DNA from: Chitinophagales bacterium
Lineage (GTDB): Bacteria > Bacteroidota > Bacteroidia > Chitinophagales > UBA10324
Assembly: GCA_019694975.1 (NCBI GenBank)
Contig: JAIBAY010000003.1
Coordinates: 434,001-498,000, forward strand
DNA length: 64,000 bases
Reading direction: 5' to 3'
Shown here: positions 45,323 through 53,500 of the stretch, one piece after another
Numbering within the stretch: position 1 is the first letter of the stretch
Layout of the letters: each line of letters begins with the position of its first letter
Program-made: the position numbers and the translations under genes
Notes under the pieces: generated by a model
The model's database searches: none
Told to the model about the DNA's origin: nothing
Seen by the model: only the letters and a program-made list of their open reading frames with translations

Positions 45323-46303
45323 ATGTACGCTTATCTAAATAATTTATCCATGGATTTGCCGGTTGGTCAAACCAAACCATCTTGGCCACTATTGTCTGAA
45401 GTAATTGACATTTCTTCAATATTGAAAGATGATTATTCGATTGAAATTGTAAAAGTGCCTGATGATTTTCAAAGTACTAAAATTGCAAACTCTCATTCAA
45501 TTGATGAGTTACTGGCCTTTACTGAAGAGGAATTTGATCTTTCAAACAAACAGGTAATTTATGATTTTTTAGCAAATCGAACTTGGTCACAATTGGATGA
45601 AGTTGAGGCAGAAATCTTAAAAGAGATTGAGAATAAAAATACTTGGGTGGAAGTGAAGTACTCAACATTATATTCTCAATTGTTAACAGGTGCCTATTTA
45701 TTGCAAATGCCAGCTATTAGTTTTCAAACAACAAATGACTTTCAGGTAGATCAATTGCCTTGTGAATATTCTATTGAATATGCAGATAAGACTAAATCAA
45801 AGAAGGTTAGTGTTGTGAATTTATACCAAGTTGGTCAGATAGATAATCATCGTCCATTTTTAGTAAGTATTAAAAGTGACATTGTATTTGGCAAAGGAAA
45901 ATGGAATCCATATGAGCAACCAATATGGAATGATAAAACAGGAAATGTTATTGCTGAAATGGAGTTTCCTCAAAGTGTAGAGGGTAAAAAAGAAAAGATT
46001 TCAGAGTTAAAGGAAGTAGGCGAAAAAATTGCCCTATTAAATTGCTGGCGTTTCGATAATGAAATTACAAAGATCAACAGTAATAGTGGTCAAATTAGAA
46101 TGGTATATGTTTCGGAATCGAAATTAAAGAATGCCTACTTATCAGTTGATATGAAAAATGCTTACGGCAGATTTGAGCACCATGATGATAAAGGACGACA
46201 TCTTGGAGAAATTGATTTCGCAACGGGAAAATATATCCCAAGGGGAGATTCAGAAACAGGCAAAGACAATAAGGGATATCACGATTTAAAGTTAAAAAAA
46301 TAA
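45323..46303 (+). CDS. Unknown protein of the DUF262-ATPase module
   Basis: 326 residues. It starts directly after the stop of the ATPase gene. I recognise no family and no signal peptide. The first 140 residues are acidic and helical (IDELLAFTEEEFDLSN...EAEILKEIENKNTWVEVKYS). The middle (PFLVSIKSDIVFGKGKWNP) is beta-rich. The last 60 residues contain DMKNAYGRFEHHDDKGRHLG followed by EIDFATGKYIPRGDSE, a compact His/Asp/Arg/Glu-rich end that could be a catalytic or nucleic-acid-binding module. Partnership with the ATPase is inferred from tight coupling. Confidence 0.75.
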   Translation: MYAYLNNLSMDLPVGQTKPSWPLLSEVIDISSILKDDYSIEIVKVPDDFQSTKIANSHSIDELLAFTEEEFDLSNKQVIYDFLANRTWSQLDEVEAEILKEIENKNTWVEVKYSTLYSQLLTGAYLLQMPAISFQTTNDFQVDQLPCEYSIEYADKTKSKKVSVVNLYQVGQIDNHRPFLVSIKSDIVFGKGKWNPYEQPIWNDKTGNVIAEMEFPQSVEGKKEKISELKEVGEKIALLNCWRFDNEITKINSNSGQIRMVYVSESKLKNAYLSVDMKNAYGRFEHHDDKGRHLGEIDFATGKYIPRGDSETGKDNKGYHDLKLKK

Positions 46304-46305
46304 AT

Positions 46306-49083
46306 ATGCAACCTTGGTTTAAAAATGTAAGGCCACACAAAGACATTCAGGATGGACACTTGGATGAATCCATCTTTGCCGCTAACCTGGCAGAAGTAGC
46401 AGCCGGCACTGGTAGAGAAATTTATACAAGTCCTGAAATGTTCTTTCAGAAAACCTACTTCACCGCAGGTTTAAAAAACATTGCCAAAAGAGTAGTACAA
46501 GGGCTAAATGGCGGGCAGGATGCTGATAACCGTGTTATCAGCTTACAAACCGGATTCGGTGGCGGTAAAACACATACGCTTATTTCCCTTTACCATTTGG
46601 CTAAGTGGGGTAAAAAAGCAATCAAAAGCGAACACACGAAGGAACTGTTGGAAACAACAGGTGAACCAAAATTTGAATCAGCACATATCGCTGTATTCAC
46701 CAACACCACCAACGATCCGGCACAAGGTAGAAAAGTAGATGGTTTCACCATCCGTACCCTTTGGGGCGAACTGGCTTACCAGTTAGGCGGTGCAGCAGCT
46801 TATGAAATAATCAGGGTAAATGATGAGAAGCAAATTGCACCCAAAGGCTTATTCAAGAATGTATTGGAGCAGTGCAAACCTTGCTTAATACTGATAGACG
46901 AGTTAGCAGATTACTGCGTAAGTGCATCTGCTGTGAAAGTTGAAGCAAGTAACCTGAGTGACCAAACGGTTAGCTTTATGCAGGAGCTTACCGAAGCAGT
47001 TACAGGCACAGATAATTGTGTACTGATAGCTACGCTACCAGCCAGTGCCCAGGAGTTAGCAGCTTCGCCTATTTCATCACAAATTCTAACTGCATTAGAA
47101 AATAGAATTACAAGGGTTGGTGCTAATATGAAACCGGTGGAGGATGATGAAATATTTGAAGTTGTTCGCAGAAGGTTGTTTGAAGATTTGGGCAGTGAAG
47201 ATGAAATAGAAAAAATCATTTCTTCCTACTCCGTTTTATACCAATCCTTGCTATCTGAAATTCCTTCCTATGCACTTAAATCGGAGTACCGGGATAAACT
47301 AAAAAAATCATATCCCTTCCACCCCGAGTTAATTGATATGTTCCGCCTACGTTGGGCAAGCAATCCATTCTTTCAAAGAACAAGAGGCGTTTTAAGAATA
47401 TTGGCAGCCATCGTATCCGACCTTTGGAAAAGACAAACATCATTAACCGGAAGCCAGTATTTAATTCACACCTCCGATGTAATGCTTTCAAACGTTGAAG
47501 CATTAACCAGCCAGATTACAATTTTAAATGGAGCAAGTTGGGATTCAGTTATCGGTGCAGATGTCTCCGGCACTTCATCTAATGCTTTCCGTATTGACAA
47601 TGATGTAAAGGCACTTGGAAAATACAATCTTACACAAGGCATTGCAGCTACAGTCCTATTAGGCACTTTCGGCAGTAAAGGACAAAACAAAGGAGTTGGC
47701 ATTGATGAAATAAAACTCTGCATGGTGAAGCCTGACGGTTTCAACCATAACGACATTAACGGTGCAATGGACAGAATGGAAGGCAATGCACATTACCTCT
47801 ATTACAGCAGCACCGGAATAAAAAGATATTGGTTTGATACTACACCAAACGTAAACATTCTCATTAACCAGGCTAAAGGCGACATTAAAAACCCCGACAT
47901 CACTGCCGAAATACTGAGAAGAGTAATTGAAAAATCAAGAGGCATTCAGTTGTTTAATACATTGGTTAACCCATCGGAGGATATACCTGAGCAAATGAAA
48001 CCCACATTGGTTATTCTAAGCCCACAGTATTTAGCCAATCCAACCGAGGTAAATGGCAAGACCAAACCCATCATTGAAAAGCTGGCCACTAAAAAGGGAA
48101 ACAGCGAAAGAATTTACCGCAACACCATGTTGTTTTTGCTTTGTTCAGAAATGGGTATTGGCAAATTGCAAGATGATATAAAAAACTATTTGGCTTGTCA
48201 TAAAATCAATTCAGAATATAGTTCACAACTGAACAACGAACAGAAAATCGACATTAGAAGAAGAATTGAAGAAGCAAGCAAGCAATCCGATATTTCGTTA
48301 GTTTCTGCTTATTCATTGGTAGCAAAATATTCTGTAAAAAGCGGTATCGAAACTTTGGTTATAAAACAATTTAAAGACAGCCTGGAAACACAGATAAACA
48401 ACAATGTAATAGCAGCACTTAAAGAAGAAGAATGGTTGTTGGAATCAGTTGGACTAAGCACCCTAAAGAACAACAATCTTTTGCCAACACTGGAGCAAGC
48501 CATTAAAGCCAAAGATGTTTTTGAAGCATTCCTTCGCTTTGATGATAAACCAATGATAACCGGTCCCGAAGCTGTTTCAAAAAGCATTCAGAAATATTGC
48601 ACCAATGGTGAGTATTGCATAGCCACAGGCGATGGAAGCACTTACACAAGGTTTTTCTTTCAGGAATCAGTTCCGTTTTTCGATGTTAATGATATTACTT
48701 ATTGGTTAGTAGATAAGAGTTTAAAACCACAGCCACAGCAACCCACAGCACCTGTAATAAACGATAAAGGCGAAGTGGTTACACCACTTCCGCAGGTAAA
48801 CGAAGATCCTGTTACACCAACCAAAGATGGTACAGACGAAACAGGCACTTCAAGAAAGTTTAAATCAATCACTGTTTCAGGTAATGTGCCTTTGGAACGC
48901 TACACCGAATTATTCAACTACTTCATTACACCATTCGCAATGAGTGGTAATAAAATCGAAATAGAAGTAAACTTCAAAATCAAATCCAATACAGGCAGCC
49001 CCATTGATGAGAGCAAACAGCAATACAAATCAGCAAAGGAGGCAGCAAAACAGTTAGGGTTAAAATTTGACGAAGAAATATAA
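46306..49083 (+). CDS. DUF499 family AAA+ ATPase (COG1483-type)
   Basis: 925 residues. Walker A QTGFGGGKTHTLISL lies near residues 82-94 and Walker B CLILIDELADYC near 192-203, with HPELIDMFRLRW and RTRGVLRILA later, as in DUF499 proteins. The C-terminal part has a proline-rich linker (about 800-850) before a small beta domain (ERYTELFNYFITPFAMSG) and a basic Lys-rich tail. DUF499 ATPases are related to the large ATPases of BREX-type systems (PglY/BrxC, as I recall) and recur beside DUF1156 methylases. It is intact and forms the operon core with the helicase and methylase. The Argonaute relic starts 12 bp downstream. Confidence 0.88.
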   Translation: MQPWFKNVRPHKDIQDGHLDESIFAANLAEVAAGTGREIYTSPEMFFQKTYFTAGLKNIAKRVVQGLNGGQDADNRVISLQTGFGGGKTHTLISLYHLAKWGKKAIKSEHTKELLETTGEPKFESAHIAVFTNTTNDPAQGRKVDGFTIRTLWGELAYQLGGAAAYEIIRVNDEKQIAPKGLFKNVLEQCKPCLILIDELADYCVSASAVKVEASNLSDQTVSFMQELTEAVTGTDNCVLIATLPASAQELAASPISSQILTALENRITRVGANMKPVEDDEIFEVVRRRLFEDLGSEDEIEKIISSYSVLYQSLLSEIPSYALKSEYRDKLKKSYPFHPELIDMFRLRWASNPFFQRTRGVLRILAAIVSDLWKRQTSLTGSQYLIHTSDVMLSNVEALTSQITILNGASWDSVIGADVSGTSSNAFRIDNDVKALGKYNLTQGIAATVLLGTFGSKGQNKGVGIDEIKLCMVKPDGFNHNDINGAMDRMEGNAHYLYYSSTGIKRYWFDTTPNVNILINQAKGDIKNPDITAEILRRVIEKSRGIQLFNTLVNPSEDIPEQMKPTLVILSPQYLANPTEVNGKTKPIIEKLATKKGNSERIYRNTMLFLLCSEMGIGKLQDDIKNYLACHKINSEYSSQLNNEQKIDIRRRIEEASKQSDISLVSAYSLVAKYSVKSGIETLVIKQFKDSLETQINNNVIAALKEEEWLLESVGLSTLKNNNLLPTLEQAIKAKDVFEAFLRFDDKPMITGPEAVSKSIQKYCTNGEYCIATGDGSTYTRFFFQESVPFFDVNDITYWLVDKSLKPQPQQPTAPVINDKGEVVTPLPQVNEDPVTPTKDGTDETGTSRKFKSITVSGNVPLERYTELFNYFITPFAMSGNKIEIEVNFKIKSNTGSPIDESKQQYKSAKEAAKQLGLKFDEEI

Positions 49084-49095
49084 AAAAATATGTAG

Positions 49096-50393
49096 ATGCA
49101 GCAAGAAATTCAACTAAATATCATCCCTTTTGCAGCTCCCGTTGAGGAAGCTGAATTTGCTTTTTACACGGCAAAGCAGGATGGCTATTGCCCTATACAC
49201 AAAGACGATTTAAACGGGCAATTGAAGGATTGGTTGATGAAAGCGAACTGCATTATGGAAACTGGCTTTATACAGACTTTGCACCTGCAAAAGAAAACGC
49301 CATTATCATTTCGGTAAACCTCAATGAATGTAAATACTTTGCCCAGCACTATTACAGGCATTTAATCCGAACTCACTTCAAAGGAGTTGCGGACATCATG
49401 CGGAAGAACTTCACCAATGAAATTGAAGTTTGGTTTCACAATACAAAAGCAAGCAGTACAAAATTCAAAGTGTACAATCAGTTTACACTAAAAGTACAGC
49501 ACAACAGAGTTACCGAAGGTCCCGAATTGGTTGTTTCATTTGATGGCACTACCAAAGTGCTGAATAAAAGCATAGCCGAAATTCACAACTTTAAAACGGA
49601 GCTATACAACTGGATAAACTGCAACGGTGAATTGAACCGATGGAAATACCTTACCGATGAACAGAAGCTCAACCATGAAAAAAACTATCCGGTAGTGAGC
49701 AACACATTAAAGCCTCACTTCGATATTGCTTTTGATGTGCCGGATTTCAAAAACCGTTATCCCAAGTATTTCACCCTACTTAATGACTTTTATAATAATT
49801 ACCTGAATACAGATGCTTTCACAGCAATCCTGCCGCTTTCAGCGGACGGATTTTTCAAACCTAACGGTTTGTCGGTGCAACGCATCAACGGCACATCCAA
49901 TGAATTGCAATTTGGCAATGGTGTAGGTGTTGAACCCAAGAGGGATTTAAAACGATTGAAGCCATACAAGCCGGTTCCCAAGCCAAGCAATGTAAAGTTC
50001 TTTTTCATTTACCATAAGCCCGACAGGGAACATGCAGTAAAGAATATTTGGCAATATTTCAAAGATGGCTACAACGGCTAGTATCCTTTTCCTAAAATGG
50101 AAGATTTCATCAGTCAGCCATTTGAATTGGAAGAGAAGGGCAGCATTTCATTTGATAACATTGATGATGCAGTTTCAGTAGTCCAAAAAGCAATCAAGAA
50201 TAAAGACCGATTACCCGATACAAAATATTTTGCTGTGTACATCAGCCCTGTTCCAAAGTGGGAGAAAGACCCCAAGAGGAACAGCATTTACCACCGCATC
50301 AAAGAAATATTGTTGTACGAAGGCATCCACGCAATGGATACAGGACGGGGGAAAACGCCCGGCCGGAGAAAAGCGAGACACGGTTGCTGAGAA
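49096..50393 (+). pseudogene. Decayed prokaryotic Argonaute (pAgo), N/L1/MID part only
   Basis: Three pieces join into one protein. Codons 1-40 from 49096 (QEIQLNIIPFAAPVEEAEFA) read into a frameshift at about 49216-49218. The sense continues in the next frame from 49218 (AIEGLVDESELHYGNWLYTD) to an in-frame TAG at 50079-50081, then onward in the same frame to about 50330. YNQFTLKVQHNRVTEGPELV and SFDGTTKVLNKSI look like the pAgo N/L1 region. FFIYHKPDREHAV, then YFAVYISPVPKWEKDP and IYHRIKEILLYEGI look like a MID domain. The PIWI lobe with its catalytic residues is absent: after 50330 the sequence changes abruptly to a GC-rich scar. A whole long pAgo would be about twice this size. It is the last member of the operon and is inactive. 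Confidence 0.72.
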
Positions 50394-50483
50394 ATTATAT
50401 TTCGTTTACTGAATTAATAAGGTAGATTTGTTAGTATTAAAGCGAACGCTGACAATTTTATTGTAACCCTTTAAATTCATTTT

Positions 50484-51275
50484 ATGAATATCCAACTCAT
50501 TAAACCTTCCAATATTTACTTTGATTACATCCCTTCAGGGTATTTATCAGGACAGACAATTGAAGAGGTAACATCAGTCAAAACCAACGTTTCGCAGAAA
50601 TTTACAACTTCATTCAGAGAGCTTTTTAAAATTGGCATGACTAAATCGGTTGGTGTATTGATTGATGGGATCGGAGGAAACGCTTCCTACAATGTCTCAT
50701 CAGAAACTGAATTCACCACTTCTTTCGAAAGTAGTTTTCAAAGCTCTACCGAACATACATTAAAAGTCGGTTACAAAGTTCCCGACAATGTGAGTTTTGG
50801 GACGATCGTAGGAATCGTTAGATTCATATTTGGGGGAATTACATTCGATGTCACAAAATCCTATCATCTTGAATTTTTTGGTGGTAGAAACCTTCTTGAA
50901 ATTGAAGGCCAGCTTGTAACACCTAATTTGCATAATATGCTTCGCGCGAATAATACCAATAATTACCAATATACTGTAATCGATAACGAAAAAAACTTTA
51001 TTAAGCCTGTATTGGCATTGCCATTTAAAGGTAAAACTTGTTATATGGAGTCTTTTTTAGGTTTTTGTAATAATCCAAGTCACGTGGTGGACGACAAGTA
51101 TGTTATAGTTTTAGACGGAACCCAATTTATTGTTTGTCATCATAATAATTGGAAATGGTTTGGAGGACCAGGATGCAATTGCACCCATAAAGATAATTCG
51201 AATGTAATTCTCGTGAATGCTACGGATTTAGATCCGGCTTATGCTCTTTTAAGTTTAAGTAAAGGGACGACATAA
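50484..51275 (+). CDS. Hypothetical beta-rich protein, aerolysin/ETX-like pore-former candidate
   Basis: 263 residues, no signal peptide. Residues about 30-125 show long alternating Ser/Thr/hydrophobic strands (VSQKFTTSFRELF, ASYNVSSETEFTTSFESSFQ, STEHTLKVGYKVPDNVSFG), with a glycine-rich hydrophobic insert (GVLIDGIGG) between them. This is the layout of the pore module of aerolysin/ETX-MTX2 proteins (inference; no family match can be tested here). The C-terminal third holds several Cys and Trp (CYMESFLGFC, NWKWFGGPGCNCTH). It is AT-rich like the island and stands alone, with a shared terminator downstream. Confidence 0.6.
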   Translation: MNIQLIKPSNIYFDYIPSGYLSGQTIEEVTSVKTNVSQKFTTSFRELFKIGMTKSVGVLIDGIGGNASYNVSSETEFTTSFESSFQSSTEHTLKVGYKVPDNVSFGTIVGIVRFIFGGITFDVTKSYHLEFFGGRNLLEIEGQLVTPNLHNMLRANNTNNYQYTVIDNEKNFIKPVLALPFKGKTCYMESFLGFCNNPSHVVDDKYVIVLDGTQFIVCHHNNWKWFGGPGCNCTHKDNSNVILVNATDLDPAYALLSLSKGTT

Positions 51276-51334
51276 TTGCAGCAATGAATCACTGTTTTTT
51301 TGAAAATAAAACGGACAGCCATCCGGCTTAAAAT

Positions 51335-51364
51335 AAAACCAGCCACATTGCAGCGGCTGGTTTT
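51335..51364. terminator. Bidirectional rho-independent terminator
   Basis: A perfect 10-bp stem (aaaaccagcc 51335-51344 with ggctggtttt 51355-51364) with a 10-nt loop, bounded by A and T runs on both sides. It lies between the convergent aerolysin-like and deiminase genes and can serve both. Confidence 0.85.
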
Positions 51365-51393
51365 AATAAATCAAATGGTAACAGAAATTTATC

Positions 51394-53247
51394 TCACTCT
51401 TTCACCAGCCTTCTTGTTTGTATCAGATCACCTGAAACAATCCTGATCACATATAAACCCGGAACAAGATTCGAAACATCAAACTGTTGAAGTTGTTTAC
51501 TTACCGTTTGTTCCATCACGATTACTCCAACGGAATTGGAGATGCTGAGCATCCCTGTTTCAAAAGGTACTGCTACTGTTATGAAATCTGCAGCCGGGTT
51601 CGGATACACGGCAAATTCCGCTAATGCTTTAGTGGTACCTGTTCTGCAGGATGAAGTAACAACCGTCTCTTTTGAAGTCTTCGAACATCCCTTTTTATTA
51701 GTGACTACGACTTTGTAATTCCCCGTTACTGTTGCAGTGTATAATTGATTGGTGGCGCCGCTAATATTGGCACTGTTCTTTTTCCACTGATACTGGAAGT
51801 TGCTGCCTGCATTTGCCTGGAGATCTACTGAACCAATATTACAGATATCAAGGTTTCCCTGCGGCGTGATGCTGGCCGCAGGTTTGGAAAGCCGATCTAT
51901 GTATACAACCGGCGAAATGCTGCTGCAGTTGTCGCCAAGGGAAACCACCACATCAAAACCTGCTTCCTCTTTTGAATTGGTATAGGTTTTTGAGGTTGCG
52001 CCGGAAACAGCATTCCCATCCTTTCTCCATTGATAGGTTATACCGACTCCGGTATCTTCGCAGGTAAGGATCACATCGGTTCCCTTGCATGCCGTCACCG
52101 TACCGGTTGGATTTGTAGAAGCCACCAGTGAACAGGATGCAACGGCCATGGGTTGCTGCTGCGTAACGCAATGTACCATGCCGCCAACGGAAAACATATT
52201 CCTGCAATCAATACCTACTACTTCTTTTGCAGGATACAATCCCTGGATAATTGCAATTGCATCATCATCATTGTCATCCGCATAAGTAGGTACCAGCACC
52301 ACCGTGTTTCCTTCATAGTAATTTACATAAGATCCTTTTGATCCGGTTGAAACTCCGTCCGTTGTTTTCACCACTTTTTTTGTCAACGGCAGGTACACGT
52401 AGTTGTATTGATTGCCATTAGCATTTGTCATGTTGTATAAAATATTTCTGTCGGCTGAGCTTACAAACCAATAGGCAAGATCAGTCGAATTCATGGTAAC
52501 AATTGTCGAGGTATCCAGAAATTTCGCGAAGCCATCAATGTGCGAGTCGGTAACATCAAAGCTCCCGCCATACTTTCCTTCCAGCCAGACAATATTCGAC
52601 ACACCGAGGTAAGTGGTAAGGTAATCTTCCACCTGTGACAGTGTGAGGCCATCGTTTCTATGATCGCCGGTGATAGAACTTTTAGTGGCAAGCAAAGTTC
52701 CGTTGCCATCCACTTCAATGGCACCACCTTCCAGCACCATTGCACTTAAATCCAGCACTGTTTTGTCAATATCTGCTCCGATCAGAGAGGGTATCTGATC
52801 ATCGAGCAAATAAGGCCAGTCATTTCCCCAGCCATCAAACTTCCAATCGCCAATAACCAGGTTTCCCTGTTCATCCTTAACGAAGATGGGGCCGTTATCC
52901 CTGATCCAATAATCATCGGTGGGGTGAATGAAAAAGTCAATTTTATCAAGCGCTATTCCTGAAGCAGTGAGTAACTCCACCGTGTGATCCACCTCTGCCT
53001 GGCTATAAGAAACAATATGCACGTTTTCAGATTTCACCAATTCCCTGGTCATTTCAACCCAGGCAGACTCAAAAAATGCCCTGTTTCCGGGCCCATAAGT
53101 AGAATCATGCGGCCATGCCAGCCAGGTTCCCTCATGCTCGTCCCAATCCGCTCCTCTCGTGTATTGCTGTGCAGATAATAAGCTACTCATAAAAATCAGT
53201 ATGCCTGCAATCAGCAGGACCTTTGGTAAATATTTCATGACATTCAT
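51394..53247 (-). CDS. Secreted PAD_porph (agmatine/peptidylarginine deiminase-like) protein with Ig and T9SS domains
   Basis: 617 residues (or from ATG 53238). A signal peptide ends near residue 26 (SSLLSAQ). The PAD_porph catalytic domain (about 30-370) has DYWIRDNGP (112-120), EGGAIEVDG (173-181), DSHIDGF with His236 and Asp238, and the nucleophile Cys360 in GGMVHCVTQQQP. Two Ig-like domains follow (about 375-455 and 456-530), then a T9SS sorting domain (VYPNPAADF to the end). Cytosolic agmatine deiminases lack the signal, Ig and T9SS parts, while the Porphyromonas enzyme PPAD has this layout. It therefore probably deiminates arginine, agmatine or peptidyl-arginine outside the cell. Catalytic residues look intact. 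Confidence 0.9.
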   Translation of the reverse strand: MNVMKYLPKVLLIAGILIFMSSLLSAQQYTRGADWDEHEGTWLAWPHDSTYGPGNRAFFESAWVEMTRELVKSENVHIVSYSQAEVDHTVELLTASGIALDKIDFFIHPTDDYWIRDNGPIFVKDEQGNLVIGDWKFDGWGNDWPYLLDDQIPSLIGADIDKTVLDLSAMVLEGGAIEVDGNGTLLATKSSITGDHRNDGLTLSQVEDYLTTYLGVSNIVWLEGKYGGSFDVTDSHIDGFAKFLDTSTIVTMNSTDLAYWFVSSADRNILYNMTNANGNQYNYVYLPLTKKVVKTTDGVSTGSKGSYVNYYEGNTVVLVPTYADDNDDDAIAIIQGLYPAKEVVGIDCRNMFSVGGMVHCVTQQQPMAVASCSLVASTNPTGTVTACKGTDVILTCEDTGVGITYQWRKDGNAVSGATSKTYTNSKEEAGFDVVVSLGDNCSSISPVVYIDRLSKPAASITPQGNLDICNIGSVDLQANAGSNFQYQWKKNSANISGATNQLYTATVTGNYKVVVTNKKGCSKTSKETVVTSSCRTGTTKALAEFAVYPNPAADFITVAVPFETGMLSISNSVGVIVMEQTVSKQLQQFDVSNLVPGLYVIRIVSGDLIQTRRLVKE

Positions 53248-53500
53248 GCGTTGTGGTTTTTATGTTAATGAAACAAAAGAATGCTTTCTTGATGGCTGTA
53301 AAAACATTTTTCACCCAAGTTTCCTATATCCGGTATGACTGAAAGGTTATCGGGCATGAAATGAATGTCAGATTTTATCTTCTGTTCGTTCCCTGAAAAT
53401 AGGCCCCGGAGGAAAATTACATAGCATTGAAGTAAAAGATGAGTTCAGGTGAAATATAAAACATAACTATGCACTTCCATTATTTCCATCAGCAATTTAA
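53248..53500. other. Divergent intergenic region
   Basis: About 250 bp between the deiminase and the LytS-type kinase genes, holding both promoters. It is AT-rich, and no hairpin or gene was seen. Confidence 0.4.

Noticed and set aside
49096..50081. Two separate small genes at 49096 and 49188 plus one at 50097
   Set aside because: The pieces join in order into one Argonaute-like protein, and the internal starts are poor (TTG at 49188; no RBS before 50097).
36269..50393. Calling the operon BREX, DISARM or a type I restriction system
   Set aside because: No PglZ or BrxL (BREX), no DUF1998 or PLD protein (DISARM) and no HsdS/HsdR (type I) were seen, so only family-level resemblance is claimed.
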